DNA of 64,000 bases from Promicromonospora sp. Populi (GCF_041081105.1 NZ_CP163528.1:3596001-3660000); one strand, 5' to 3'. Shown: positions 8,435 to 18,066, counted from the first letter of the stretch. Notes: generated by a model from the letters alone, not told the origin. A program made the numbers and translations.

Positions 8435-9874
8435 TCAGGCGCGCTCGGCCCACCACTTCTTGAGCTCTTCGGTTGCCGCTTCCTCGCCCAGCGGGCCCCG
8501 CTCCATGCGCAGGCTCAGCAGGTACTTGTAGGCCTCGCCCACCTCGCGCGACGGCGAGATCCCCAGGATCGCCATGATCTGCGTGCCGTCGAGGTCCGGG
8601 CGGATCGCGTCGATCTCCTCCTGCTCGCGCAGCACGGAGATCCGGTCCTCGAGGTCGCTGTACGCGTCGGACAGCCGCTTGGCCTTGCGCTTGTTGCGGG
8701 TCGTCGAGTCGGCGCGGGTGAGCCGGTGCAGCCGCTCGAGGAGCGGGCCGGCGTCGGTCACGTACCGGCGGACGGCGGAGTCGGTCCAGGCGCCGTCGCC
8801 GTACCCGTGGAACCGCAGGTGCAGCTCCACAAGCCGGGACACGTCCTTGACCACCTGCTTCTCGTACTTGAGCGCCCTGAGCCGCTTGGTGGTGAGCTTG
8901 GCCCCGACCACCTCGTGGTGGTGGAAGCTCACGCCGCCGCCGGGCTCGAAGCGGCGCGTCGCCGGCTTGCCGATGTCGTGCAGCAGCGCGGCCAGGCGCA
9001 GCACCAGGTCGGGCGCGGGCACCGCGCCGTCCGGCCCGGTCTCCTGCGCGATGGCCTGCTCCAGCACCGTGAGCGAGTGCTGGTAGACGTCCTTGTGCCG
9101 GTGGTGCTCGTCGATCTCGAGCTGGAGGGCGGGCAGCTCTGGCAGCACCTGCTCGGCGAGGCCCGTGTCGACCAGCACCTCGAGCCCGGCGCGCGGGTTG
9201 TCGCTCAGGATCAGCTTGGTGATCTCCGCCTGCACCCGCTCGGCGGACACGATCTCGATCCGCCCGGCCATCGCGACCAGCGCGGCGAGCGTCCCCTGTT
9301 CCACGTGAAACGACAGCTGGGCCGCGAACCGCGCGGCACGCATCATGCGCAGGGGGTCGTCGTCGAACGACCGCTCGGGCGCGATAGGGGTGCGCAGCAC
9401 CTCTGCCGCGAGGTCGGTCAACCCGTCGAACGGATCGACGAAGGTCAGCTCGGGCACGCGCACGGCCATCGCGTTCACGGTGAAGTCCCGGCGGGACAGG
9501 TCGCCGTCAAGGTTGTCGCCGAACTCCACGAGCGGCTTGCGCGACGCCGGGTCGTACCTGTCGGTCCGGTAGGTAGTCACCTCGACGACGACGTCGCCCC
9601 GGCGCGCCCCGATCGTGCCGAACTCCTTGCCGATGTCCCAGTTGGCGTCGCCCCAGCGCGCGAGGATCTTCTGCGTTTGGTCCGGCGAGGCCGACGTCGC
9701 GAAGTCGAGGTCGTTGCTCGCACGACCGAGGAACGCGTCCCGGACCGGACCGCCGACCAGCGAGAGCTCGTGCCCCGCGGCCCGGAACTCCTCGCCCAGC
9801 TCGAGCGCGGCGGGCGCCATCTCGGTCAGCACGCCGAGCGCGCGCCGCAACAGGTCCTGCTCAGGGATAGACAC
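8435..9874 (-). CDS. cca: CCA-adding tRNA nucleotidyltransferase
   Basis: 479 residues from GTG 9874, chosen because GGAGA lies just upstream; the longer reading adds a low-complexity stretch that is not conserved. The nucleotidyltransferase head carries GGPVRD (41-46) and DLD (55-57), whose carboxylates bind the metal ions. RRDFTVNAMA follows, then the RNA-binding region and an HD-type segment LLHDIGKPATRR near residue 298. The enzyme adds or repairs the 3' CCA of tRNA. It is the equivalent of M. tuberculosis pcnA (Rv3907c) and, as there, is divergent from the Nudix gene. A parS-like site lies inside it. Confidence 0.93.
   Translation of the reverse strand: MSIPEQDLLRRALGVLTEMAPAALELGEEFRAAGHELSLVGGPVRDAFLGRASNDLDFATSASPDQTQKILARWGDANWDIGKEFGTIGARRGDVVVEVTTYRTDRYDPASRKPLVEFGDNLDGDLSRRDFTVNAMAVRVPELTFVDPFDGLTDLAAEVLRTPIAPERSFDDDPLRMMRAARFAAQLSFHVEQGTLAALVAMAGRIEIVSAERVQAEITKLILSDNPRAGLEVLVDTGLAEQVLPELPALQLEIDEHHRHKDVYQHSLTVLEQAIAQETGPDGAVPAPDLVLRLAALLHDIGKPATRRFEPGGGVSFHHHEVVGAKLTTKRLRALKYEKQVVKDVSRLVELHLRFHGYGDGAWTDSAVRRYVTDAGPLLERLHRLTRADSTTRNKRKAKRLSDAYSDLEDRISVLREQEEIDAIRPDLDGTQIMAILGISPSREVGEAYKYLLSLRMERGPLGEEAATEELKKWWAERA
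9298..9311. other. parS-like site inside cca
   Basis: GTTCCACGTGAAAC, one mismatch to the 14-mer core GTTTCACGTGAAAC. It is read in the cca frame as part of FHVEQ. It lies about 12.7 kb from the main parS cluster. Confidence 0.6.
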
Positions 9875-10005
9875 AGCCCAAGATTCTCCCAGACGTGACG
9901 CGGCACCACTCACCGCAACGTCGCGCGCCCGGTCAGGTCCCGCGATCCGGTGTCCGGAACCGCCCGCGCGCCCCCCACCTGACCGGACCAAGGGCACTCA
10001 GTCGG

Positions 10006-10011
10006 TAGTGT
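10006..10011 (+). promoter_or_regulatory. Putative -10 box for leaderless Nudix mRNA
   Basis: TAGTGT, pattern TANNNT, ends 6 bases before the ATG at 10018; no upstream -35 of good quality is visible and no well spaced Shine-Dalgarno exists. Confidence 0.35.
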
Positions 10012-10017
10012 TGGGGC

Positions 10018-10653
10018 ATGTCCACCCCTTTTCCGGCGAGCGACCGTTCAGACGGTCGTCCGGAGGTGCCTCCGCCGCCCGGCGGGGCTCCCTTGCGGGT
10101 GAACCCTGCCCGTCGCGCCGCAGCGGCGAGCACCACGGCGCATCTGCCCATCGTCGACGAGACGTCGGCCGGCGGTCTGGTGCTGCGGGCCGAGCCCGAG
10201 CACCCCGAGGACTTCTCCGCTGCCGTGCTGCTGCGGCGCAACCGCACGGGCCGCCTGGAGTGGTGCCTGCCGAAGGGCCACCTCGAGGGCCGCGAGACGC
10301 CGCAGGAAGCGGCGATCCGCGAGATCCGCGAGGAGACCGGCATCCGCGGCTCTATCCAGGCCGAGCTGGGCGTGATCGACTACTGGTTCACCGGTGAGGA
10401 CCGGCGAGTCCACAAGGTGGTGCACCATTACCTCTTGCGCGCGGAAGGCGGTCACCTGACCGTGGAGGACGATCCGGACGGCGAAGCCGAGGACGCTCTC
10501 TGGGTCAGGGTGGACGAGCTCTCCGAGCGCCTGTCGTACCCGAACGAGCAGCGACTGGCCGCGTCCGCCCTGGATCTCCTCGAGTCCTCGAGCAAGCTCC
10601 GGGACGCGCTGCGTGCCGACGCCTTCCCCACGGAGCGCCCAGACCTGCCATGA
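10018..10653 (+). CDS. mutT4: Nudix hydrolase, MutT4-like
   Basis: 211 residues. A full Nudix box lies at residues 87-109 (G-x5-E-x7-REIREETGI), with the metal-binding glutamates intact, inside a domain spanning about 45-190. The first 40 residues are Pro/Arg rich and probably disordered. Nudix enzymes hydrolyse nucleoside diphosphates linked to another group; the substrate here is not known. The position between divergent cca and the DUF6049 gene is that of M. tuberculosis mutT4 (Rv3908), which supports orthology. The stop overlaps the next ATG (ATGA), so it heads an operon with the DUF6049 gene and probably murJ. Confidence 0.88.
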   Translation: MSTPFPASDRSDGRPEVPPPPGGAPLRVNPARRAAAASTTAHLPIVDETSAGGLVLRAEPEHPEDFSAAVLLRRNRTGRLEWCLPKGHLEGRETPQEAAIREIREETGIRGSIQAELGVIDYWFTGEDRRVHKVVHHYLLRAEGGHLTVEDDPDGEAEDALWVRVDELSERLSYPNEQRLAASALDLLESSSKLRDALRADAFPTERPDLP

Positions 10654-12902
10654 CGCAGCACCCCGACTTCCCCCACAGTCCCGCCCGCCGCCGGGCGACC
10701 CACCGCACCGGCAAGACAGGCGCCGTGCTGCTTGCGGCAGTGGTGCTGGTCGGGTCGGCCATGGTCCCGGCCTCCGCATCCGGTCCGACGGCGGTGCGGT
10801 CCCCCGTGAGCGCCGCCGAGGCTGCCGCCACCGAGCCTGCTACCGCTGTAGCCGCGGCCGAAGGCCCGCTGAGCGTCTCGGTCACCAGCATCTCGCACCC
10901 GGTAGCAGAGCCGGGCGATGAGGTGACCATCAGGGCGAGCATCACCAACACGACCGATGCCGCGATCTCCGGCGCGGAGGCCGCGCTGTCCGTCGACTTC
11001 CTCGCGCTCACCTCACGCTCGGACATCGCCGAGTGGGCCGAAGCCGACCTGCTCGACCGGACCTTCAACCAGCCCACGGTGGAGTCGGTACCGAACCTGG
11101 CACCGGGAGCGTCCACGGAGGTCTCGTTCACCTACGACCCGGCGGTGGCCTATCTGCGGGGCTTCGGCCCGCGCCGGTTTGCGATCACCGTCGACGACGC
11201 GACGGGCCGCATCGGCGTCGCGCACTCGTTCCTGCTGTACGACGCCGACGGCACCGAGCGCCAGCCCATGGAGCTCAGCGTCCTGGCCGGAGTGACGGGC
11301 ACGGCCAGCGACCTGGCCGACGAGGACATGGTCGAGATCGAGCTGGCCCAGCTGGCCGCGTCGGGTCAGCGGCTCGACGGCGTGGTCGAGGTGGCGGAGA
11401 ACAGCGACCTCTCGCTCGCCGTCGATCCCGCAGTGCCGGCCGTTGCCGCGGAGTCGAGCGACGAGGCGCTCACGGACTGGTACGACCGTCTGCTGGCCGC
11501 CGCGGAGAACACCGCCACCTACGCGCTCCCCAACCACGATCCCGATCTCGCGGCGCTAGCGCACGCGAACATCCGCACCACGGGTGGTGGTTCCTTCCTC
11601 AACACGCCACGCCTGGGCACCTGGACGATGCCCGAGTCGTGGCGGTCGACCCTGGCCTGGCCCGCAGACGGCGGCATGCCCGACGTCGAGACCCTCGGCC
11701 TCGCCGTCACCGCCGAACGACCGGACGTCATCGTCAACGGCGGGCTGGAACCCGTGAACGGCGGCCCGGCGACGGGGCGGGCGGAGGTCAGCACCCCTGC
11801 GGGCACTGCACACGCGGTGGTGACCGACCCGACCCTCACGCAGGCGTTCCTCTCCGCGACCGACCTGTTCGGCGCCGAGGTCGCGTCCGCCACGGAGACC
11901 ACAGCCGGTGCGACAGACCTCGGTACGGCCACCACTACCGCCGAGGGCACCCAGCGCCTCCTGGCGGAGACGGCCGCCATCGCGAGCCAGTCGCCGGCCG
12001 ACCCGCCCGCCATGGCGATCGTCGCGCCACGGACCTGGACGCCCGACGCCGAGGCCGCGGCCGCCATCCTCAACGCACTCGACGACTCGGACTGGGTCAC
12101 CACCACGACGCTGGACACGCTGCTCGGGCAGGACGCGCCAGACGTGGCCCGCACTCCCCTCCCCGACCGGCAGGTGATCAGGGGGGAGCTCAACACCGCC
12201 AGCGTTGCCGCACTGGAACGCGCGCGCGACGCGGTGATCACGTTCTCGGCGGTCGCCGGCGACAACCCCGCGCCTATCTCGCGTCCGGGTGTCATTCGCC
12301 TGGCCGGCCCGCTGTCCGTCGCGCACCGCGCGGATCCCGGCCTCCGGGAGGTGCTGGTGCAGCGGACCCTGGACGCCGTGACCGCACTCACGAAGGAGTC
12401 CGTGTCGGTCGTTCCCCGGCAGGACATCAACTTCATCACCGACGTCGGCAACATCCCGGTGCGGGTGCGCAACGAGCTTCCGGTGGACGCGACAGTCACC
12501 GTCGTCCTGCGCCCTGACCATCCTCGGCTCACCGTCGACGCCCGGCGCACGGAGACCATCCCGGCCGGCCAGGAGATCGATGTACAGGTCCCGGTCCGCG
12601 CGATCGGCTCCGGCGACGTCGAGGTTGCCGCGCAGCTCCTCACGCCGACGGGCGCGAAGTTCACCGACGACTCGTCGTTCCAGGTCCGCGTCCGCGCGGG
12701 CTGGGAGGAGGTCGGAACCTGGATCGCCGCCGGCCTCGTCGCGCTGCTGTTCCTCGCCGGGATCTGGCGCACGGTGCGCCGCGGGCGTTCCCCGTACCGC
12801 GCCACCAGCAAGGATGTCGAAGAGGCGGTCGGCACGTCGGCCGAGCCGCCGGAGCCCGCACCGATGGCCGCCACGGATTCCGTGACCGTCCGGGCAGAGT
12901 AG
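10650..12902 (+). CDS. DUF6049 family secreted, membrane-anchored protein (Rv3909-like)
   Basis: 750 residues, start overlapping the Nudix stop. A basic N-terminus and hydrophobic segment (about 22-45, VLLAAVVLVGSAMVPASAS) form a signal sequence; a single membrane helix near the C-terminus (WIAAGLVALLFLAGIWRTV) is followed by a basic cytoplasmic tail, so the bulk is extracellular. The region around residues 60-200 looks like an immunoglobulin-type beta domain, and the last extracytoplasmic part another. It occupies the place of Rv3909 before murJ. Function is unknown; the consistent link with the lipid II flippase gene suggests a role in wall assembly, which is inference. Confidence 0.8.
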   Translation: MTQHPDFPHSPARRRATHRTGKTGAVLLAAVVLVGSAMVPASASGPTAVRSPVSAAEAAATEPATAVAAAEGPLSVSVTSISHPVAEPGDEVTIRASITNTTDAAISGAEAALSVDFLALTSRSDIAEWAEADLLDRTFNQPTVESVPNLAPGASTEVSFTYDPAVAYLRGFGPRRFAITVDDATGRIGVAHSFLLYDADGTERQPMELSVLAGVTGTASDLADEDMVEIELAQLAASGQRLDGVVEVAENSDLSLAVDPAVPAVAAESSDEALTDWYDRLLAAAENTATYALPNHDPDLAALAHANIRTTGGGSFLNTPRLGTWTMPESWRSTLAWPADGGMPDVETLGLAVTAERPDVIVNGGLEPVNGGPATGRAEVSTPAGTAHAVVTDPTLTQAFLSATDLFGAEVASATETTAGATDLGTATTTAEGTQRLLAETAAIASQSPADPPAMAIVAPRTWTPDAEAAAAILNALDDSDWVTTTTLDTLLGQDAPDVARTPLPDRQVIRGELNTASVAALERARDAVITFSAVAGDNPAPISRPGVIRLAGPLSVAHRADPGLREVLVQRTLDAVTALTKESVSVVPRQDINFITDVGNIPVRVRNELPVDATVTVVLRPDHPRLTVDARRTETIPAGQEIDVQVPVRAIGSGDVEVAAQLLTPTGAKFTDDSSFQVRVRAGWEEVGTWIAAGLVALLFLAGIWRTVRRGRSPYRATSKDVEEAVGTSAEPPEPAPMAATDSVTVRAE

Positions 12903-12986
12903 TGTTTCGGCCGCCGCACACGTCGGACGATCAGCGCCGGGCGAGGCCCAGAGCACGGGAGTAGTCGCTTGACCCAGGAGAACGCC

Positions 12987-14714
12987 GTGACCGCACCGAC
13001 CGACCCAGCGTCGGACCCCAGCCCTCAGGGCGCGAGCGGCACGAGTGCGCCCGCCGCACCGTCGTCGACCAGCAGCCTGGGCCGCAGCTCGATAGTGATG
13101 GCGGCCGGCACCGCCGCCTCCCGCCTGGGCGGCCTGGTGCGCAACACGATGCTCGTGGCCGCGATCAGCTCGGTGGGCAGCGTCTCCATCGCGTTCGACG
13201 TCGCCAACAAGCTGCCCAACGTGATGTTCGCGATCCTCGCGGGCGGCATGCTGAACGCCGTCCTGGTGCCGCAGATCGTCAAGGCGTTCCGCGCGCACAA
13301 CACGCAGGAGCGGATCGACAAGCTGCTCACTCTCTCGGCTGTGGCCATCCTCGCCATCACCGCGATCCTCACGGGCCTGTCCGCGTGGGTGGTCATGCTG
13401 TACACGGACGGCTGGACCGCCGAGCAGCTTGCCCTGGGCACCATCTTCGCCTACTGGTGCATCCCCCAGCTGTTCTTCTACGGCCTGTACACGCTCCTGG
13501 GACAGGTGCTGAACGCCCGCGAGCAGTTCGGGCCGTTCATGTGGGCGCCGGTGGCCAACAACGTGGTCTCCGTCATCGGGTTCGGCATCTTCCTCCTGGT
13601 GTTCGGCACCTCGCCCGTGCTCGGCATCAACGACCTGTCGCAGTGGGACACCCCGCGCACCATCCTGCTGGCGGGCACGGCCACCCTCGGGATCGTCGCG
13701 CAGGCCCTGGTGCTGCTCGTCCCACTGCTGCGCTCGGGCTTCCGCTGGCACTTCCGCCTGGGGCTGCGCGGCATCGGGCTGCGTTCCGCGGGGTCGGTGG
13801 CCCTGTGGTCGCTCGCCGCGGTAGTCCTGGAGCAGGCCGGAATCCTGTATCTGACCCGGGTCTCGTCGGAGGCCGGTGCCGCGAGCACGGACCTGGTGGC
13901 GGTCGCGGGCCCCACCTCCTACACGCAGGCGCTCCTGATCTACCTGCTGCCGCACTCGCTGGTCACGGTCTCGATCGCCACCGCGCTGTTCACGGGGATC
14001 AGCAAGGCCGCCCAAGAGGGCGACACCGACCAGGTCCGGAGCGACCTCTCCCTGGGCCTGCGCACAGTCGGGGTCTTCACGGTGTTCGCGACGGCCGCGC
14101 TCGTCGTGCTGGCCGCGCCGGCCACGGCGTTCATCGTCCCGACAGCCGGCGAGGAGGGCACCGCACTCATCGCGCAAGTCCTGGTCGCGCTCTCGCTCGG
14201 GCTGGTGCCGCTCGGCGCGATGGTCCTCATGAAGTGGGTCTACTTCGCCTACGAGGACGGTCGCTCCGTCTTCTGGATCACCGTGCCGTCCACGGTCGCC
14301 CTCGTGGCCGGCCTGATCGCCGCGCAGCTCTGGCTGCCGATCGAGCTGTGGGTAGTGGCTGCCGGTGGCTCCTACGCCCTGTCGAACTGGATCACGGTGC
14401 TCCTGCGCACCCGCGGCCTCAAGCGGAAGCTCGACGGGCGGCTCGACGGCGCCCGTGTGCTCCTCCTCCACGCCAAGCTGCTCCTGGCCGCCGTCGTCTC
14501 CGGTCTCGTCGGCTGGGGCCTCTACCGGCTCGTCGGCGGGTTCGAAGCACTCTCCTTCGGCAGCGGCTGGGTGCTCACGATGCTCAGCGGCCTGTGGGTG
14601 TCCGCCATGTGCGGCCTGGCCATGCTCGCGGTCTACGTGCTGCTGCTGCGCCTGCTGCGCGTCGAGGAGCTGGGCCGGCTGCTTGGCCCGGTGCTGGCTC
14701 GCCTCAAGCGCTGA
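12987..14714 (+). CDS. murJ: Lipid II flippase MurJ
   Basis: 575 residues from GTG 12987, preferred because CAGGAG lies 6 bases upstream; a TTG at 12969 in the same frame is an alternative. After about 40 disordered residues come 14 hydrophobic segments of the MurJ/MviN (MATE-like) fold, beginning SSIVMAAGTAASRLGGLVRNTML, which is the conserved first helix. MurJ moves lipid-linked peptidoglycan precursor across the membrane. In M. tuberculosis the same protein carries a pseudokinase domain; here the gene stops after the flippase, and a terminator-like hairpin follows before a separate pseudokinase gene. Confidence 0.92.
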   Translation: MTAPTDPASDPSPQGASGTSAPAAPSSTSSLGRSSIVMAAGTAASRLGGLVRNTMLVAAISSVGSVSIAFDVANKLPNVMFAILAGGMLNAVLVPQIVKAFRAHNTQERIDKLLTLSAVAILAITAILTGLSAWVVMLYTDGWTAEQLALGTIFAYWCIPQLFFYGLYTLLGQVLNAREQFGPFMWAPVANNVVSVIGFGIFLLVFGTSPVLGINDLSQWDTPRTILLAGTATLGIVAQALVLLVPLLRSGFRWHFRLGLRGIGLRSAGSVALWSLAAVVLEQAGILYLTRVSSEAGAASTDLVAVAGPTSYTQALLIYLLPHSLVTVSIATALFTGISKAAQEGDTDQVRSDLSLGLRTVGVFTVFATAALVVLAAPATAFIVPTAGEEGTALIAQVLVALSLGLVPLGAMVLMKWVYFAYEDGRSVFWITVPSTVALVAGLIAAQLWLPIELWVVAAGGSYALSNWITVLLRTRGLKRKLDGRLDGARVLLLHAKLLLAAVVSGLVGWGLYRLVGGFEALSFGSGWVLTMLSGLWVSAMCGLAMLAVYVLLLRLLRVEELGRLLGPVLARLKR

Positions 14715-14774
14715 GCCGCTCCGTCGTCGTACCGCGCAAGCTCGTCGCACCGAAGCTCTCCGTACCGAGTTCGT

Positions 14775-14805
14775 CGAAAGCGCAGATCGCTGATCTGCGC
14801 TTTCG
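14775..14805. terminator. Hairpin after murJ
   Basis: Perfect 14-bp stem CGAAAGCGCAGATC / GATCTGCGCTTTCG with a 3-base loop, 60 bases after the murJ stop. It suggests the following pseudokinase gene has its own promoter in 14806-14922. Confidence 0.65.
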
Positions 14806-14922
14806 TCGCGTCGGGGCGACATTTCGGCGGGCTGTCAGCCGTTCCGCGTAGCATGGCGACGGCGCGTGATCCCCTTGGGTTGCGTACCTGCTACTGTCCC
14901 CCGACCGAGCGAGGAGGTCCGT

Positions 14923-16773
14923 GTGAGCACCGTCGAGCCAGGCAGCGTTCTGGTCGAGAGATACCGACTGCGCCAGCAGGCGTCCACAGACCTCGCCGCC
15001 GCGACCGCCTGGGAGGCGCAAGACCTCATCCTGGACCGGGAGGTCCGGTTGACGCTCGTGACCGGGCCTTATGCCGGCGACGCGCTCGACTCCGCACGGC
15101 GCGCGGCGCTCGTCACGGACCCCCGCCTGGTCCGTGTGCTCGACGCCGGTTCTGACTCCGACGGCCACAAGTACGTCGTCACCGAACCCCATACCGGTAT
15201 GACGCTGACCGAGATCGTCTCGAGCGGCCTGGTCGACGAGCAGCAGGCCCGTGCGATCGTCGGCGAGACGGCCGCTGCCCTCGGTACTGCGCATACCCGC
15301 GGTGTGCACCACACCGCGCTGCGTCCCGAGGCCGTGCGGATCGACGGACACCGGGTGCGGATCACGGGCCTCGGTCTCGACGGCGGCCTCGCCTCGGGCG
15401 ATACGCTGAACGGCAAGCCCGCGCAGCTCGACGCCCAGGGTCTGGTCGCCCTCCTCTACTACGCGATGACGGCGCGCTGGCCCGGCCAGGACCTCGAAGC
15501 CGCCTGGATCGCGAAGGACACCCTGATACCGCTGCCCGCGCAGCTCGACGATTCCGGCGCTGTAGCGCCGCTGTCCACGCTGGTCCCCCACGTGGACAAA
15601 AACATCGATGCTCTGGTGGCCCGGACGTTTGACGCGTCCGGCGGCACCGACGGTCCGATGAACCCCGACGACGTGACCACGGCTCTTCAGCCGTGGGGAG
15701 AGGTTTCCGTAGTGGCATCGCTGCCTGGATTTGTGCAGCCCGAGCCGGAGGGGCCGCGACGGCAGTCCATCGCCGACGCCTTCGGCGGCGAGGGAACGCC
15801 GCCCGTGCGCCGCCCCGTCTCCGGTCGGATCGCACGCACCGACGAGACCATCGCGGCGGGGGCGGGCAACGTGCCCGCCGGGTATCCCGAGCCGCAGAAC
15901 GAGTACACGTACGAACCCCAGGCCTACGGCTCGCACGCTCCTGTGCCGCCTCCTCCCCCGGAGGCGGCCGCGCCGGGCTACGACCAGTTCGGCCAGCCCG
16001 CGGCTCAGGCCGGGCCCGGTTACAACCAGGTGGGGTACGCACAGCAGGGTGCGCCGCAGCAGTACCCGCCGCAGTACGCCCCGGGTATCGACCCCAACGG
16101 CGGCTACTACGACCAGGACGGCGGGTTCGCCACGCAGCCGGCACCCAAGCGCGGCGGCGTGAACCCCACGCCGATCGTGCTCGGGCTGGTCGGCGTCGCC
16201 GTCGTGGCCGGCCTGATCTGGGCGATCAACGCGGTGCTCTCGCCACCCCCCGCGCTGATCGCCGACGCCTCGCCCAGCCCCTCCGTGTCTACGTCGGCTG
16301 GCGGTGAGGGCGAGGGCAGCACAGAGCCGACCGCTCCGACGGAGACGGAGGCGCGCCCGGTGATCGACTCGGCCTCGCTGCTCGGCACGCTCGAGTTCCA
16401 GGGTGAGACCATCGACCACCCGGAGAGCGTCGAGCGCGCCTACGACACGGACCCGGTCACCTTCTATTACACGACCACCTACCAGCGGGCGGCGTTCGGC
16501 GGGTTCAAGGATGCGCTGGGGATCGAGCTGAGGCTCCGGGAGCCGGCGTCCGTCACCCGGGTGGAGCTGCTGACCAACACCCCGGGGGGCCGGGTGCAGA
16601 TCCTCCAGGGCGGCGAGGGCGGCGAGGTGCTCGCCGAGGGCGCCTTCGAGAACACCACGACCTTCGAGCTGACCGAGCCCGTCGTGAGCGACTCGTTCAC
16701 CATCTGGGTCACCGAGCTGCCGCAGGTCTCGGACGGCTTCAGGCTGGAGCTTTACGAGGTAGTGCTGAGCTGA
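14923..16773 (+). CDS. Membrane pseudokinase with extracytoplasmic discoidin-like domain
   Basis: 616 residues from GTG 14923 (GAGGAGGT upstream). Residues about 10-265 have a Ser/Thr kinase fold outline, but catalytic motifs are lost: the HRD-KPxN loop reads HTALRPEAVRI and the DFG position reads ITGLGLDG, so phosphotransfer is unlikely. A Pro/Tyr/Gly-rich linker, a membrane helix at about 417-438, and a C-terminal beta-rich domain (about 490-616) follow. This is the domain order of the C-terminal half of M. tuberculosis MviN (Rv3910), where the phosphorylated pseudokinase recruits FhaA to restrain wall synthesis. Here it is a separate gene just after murJ; an fhaA gene is also in this window. 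Confidence 0.8.
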   Translation: MSTVEPGSVLVERYRLRQQASTDLAAATAWEAQDLILDREVRLTLVTGPYAGDALDSARRAALVTDPRLVRVLDAGSDSDGHKYVVTEPHTGMTLTEIVSSGLVDEQQARAIVGETAAALGTAHTRGVHHTALRPEAVRIDGHRVRITGLGLDGGLASGDTLNGKPAQLDAQGLVALLYYAMTARWPGQDLEAAWIAKDTLIPLPAQLDDSGAVAPLSTLVPHVDKNIDALVARTFDASGGTDGPMNPDDVTTALQPWGEVSVVASLPGFVQPEPEGPRRQSIADAFGGEGTPPVRRPVSGRIARTDETIAAGAGNVPAGYPEPQNEYTYEPQAYGSHAPVPPPPPEAAAPGYDQFGQPAAQAGPGYNQVGYAQQGAPQQYPPQYAPGIDPNGGYYDQDGGFATQPAPKRGGVNPTPIVLGLVGVAVVAGLIWAINAVLSPPPALIADASPSPSVSTSAGGEGEGSTEPTAPTETEARPVIDSASLLGTLEFQGETIDHPESVERAYDTDPVTFYYTTTYQRAAFGGFKDALGIELRLREPASVTRVELLTNTPGGRVQILQGGEGGEVLAEGAFENTTTFELTEPVVSDSFTIWVTELPQVSDGFRLELYEVVLS

Positions 16774-16803
16774 CCGAACGTCGTCAGCCATCAGGAGCAA
16801 TCC

Positions 16804-16860
16804 AGAACGCCGGTGGGAACGAACCACATCATGAAAGATGGTTCGTTTCCCCGGCGTTCT
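16804..16860 (+). terminator. Long imperfect hairpin after pseudokinase gene
   Basis: Outer stem AGAACGCCGG (16804-16813) pairs with CCGGCGTTCT (16851-16860); inside, ACGAACCA pairs with TGGTTCGT. It is followed by TTCGTGTC. It ends the murJ-side transcript before the trxB promoter. Confidence 0.6.
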
Positions 16861-16957
16861 TCGTGTCCCAGCTACCTGAGCCCGACGGTCCATCGAAGAA
16901 TGTCGATGGGGTGTGGCGAGTTTCACGCTCACGACCGCGCCACAGGTGACCTGGCCT

Positions 16958-16983
16958 GGAACACTAGGACCGGCCCGCGTGTT
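16958..16983 (+). promoter_or_regulatory. SigR/SigH-type promoter before trxB
   Basis: GGAAC at 16958-16962, an 18-base spacer, then GTT at 16981-16983. This matches the known consensus GGAA(T/C)-N18-GTT of redox-responsive sigma factors SigR (Streptomyces) and SigH (mycobacteria), whose regulons include trxB and trxA. It lies 35 bases before the chosen trxB start. Confidence 0.65.
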
Positions 16984-17017
16984 ATGGCGTGTGCCCACGG
17001 AACTCGAGGAGAACACC

Positions 17018-17998
17018 TTGACCGAACAGACCACCGCTCCGGCTAACGAGACCGGGACCACCGACGCACCCGTCCTCGACGTCGTCATCGTGGGGTCCGG
17101 CCCCGCGGGATACACGGCCGCCGTCTACGCGGCGCGTGCCGGCTTGGCGCCCCTGGTCATCGCAGGCTCGGTCACCGCCGGCGGCGCCCTGATGAACACC
17201 ACCGAGGTCGAGAACTTCCCCGGCTTCCCCGCCGGGATCCAGGGCCCCGATCTGATGGACGCCATGCGTGAGCAGGCCGAGAAGTTCGGTGCCAAGGTCA
17301 TCTGGGACGACGCCGAGCAGGTTGAGCTCACCGGCGCAATCAAGACGATCGTGACCGGTGGTGGCGACACCTACCGGGCGCGCTCCGTGATCCTCGCGAC
17401 CGGCTCCGCGTACCGCGAGCTGGGGCTCTCCGACGAGAAGCGCCTCTCCGGACGCGGCGTCTCGTGGTGCGCCACCTGCGACGGCTTCTTCTTCCGCGAC
17501 CAGGACATCGCTGTGGTGGGTGGCGGTGACTCCGCGATGGAGGAGGCGACGTTCCTTACCCGGTTCGCGTCCAAGGTCACCGTCGTGCACCGCCGCGACG
17601 GCCTGCGCGCCTCGAAGATCATGGCCGAGCGTGCCATCGCGGACCCGAAGATCGAGTTCGCGTGGAACAGCGAGATCGCCGGGATCAGTGGCGAGAACAA
17701 GGTCTCCGGCATCAGCCTGCGCGACACGGTCACCGGCGAGGTCCGCGATCTGGACGCGACCGGCGTTTTTGTCGCGATCGGTCACGAACCGCGCACGGAC
17801 CTCGTCAAGGGCCAGGTCGACCTGGACGAGAACGGCTACATCGTCGTCGAGGGCCGCAGCACCCGAACCAACCTTCCCGGGGTCTTCGCGTGCGGCGACG
17901 CCGTGGACCACACGTACCGCCAGGCGATCACGGCGGCTGGCTCGGGCTGCTCCGCAGCACTCGACGCCCAGGCCTTCCTCGACTCGCTGAACGACTGA
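17018..17998 (+). CDS. trxB: Thioredoxin reductase
   Basis: 326 residues from TTG 17018, which has GAGGAGAA six bases upstream; an in-frame GTG at 16991 is less likely. The FAD-binding GSGPAGY motif is near residue 26, the redox pair is C151-A-T-C154 in [11 protein letters not shown], and the NADPH-binding GGGDSAMEE is near residue 168; the C-terminal FAD motif shows as [10 protein letters not shown]. It reduces thioredoxin with NADPH in the cytoplasm. trxA follows 68 bases downstream, forming the usual pair, and a SigR-type promoter precedes it. Confidence 0.96.
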   Translation: MTEQTTAPANETGTTDAPVLDVVIVGSGPAGYTAAVYAARAGLAPLVIAGSVTAGGALMNTTEVENFPGFPAGIQGPDLMDAMREQAEKFGAKVIWDDAEQVELTGAIKTIVTGGGDTYRARSVILATGSAYRELGLSDEKRLSGRGVSWCATCDGFFFRDQDIAVVGGGDSAMEEATFLTRFASKVTVVHRRDGLRASKIMAERAIADPKIEFAWNSEIAGISGENKVSGISLRDTVTGEVRDLDATGVFVAIGHEPRTDLVKGQVDLDENGYIVVEGRSTRTNLPGVFACGDAVDHTYRQAITAAGSGCSAALDAQAFLDSLND

Positions 17999-18066
17999 TC
18001 TCCGGGCCGGCTCCCACCGGCCCCGCCCCACTCGGCCCCCAGCGGCCACGAACAAGGAGATGCTGG

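Noticed and set aside
11556..14822. 1,088-residue open frame antisense to DUF6049 and murJ
   Set aside because: Arg/Gly/Asp-rich antisense reading without domains, against two conserved genes.
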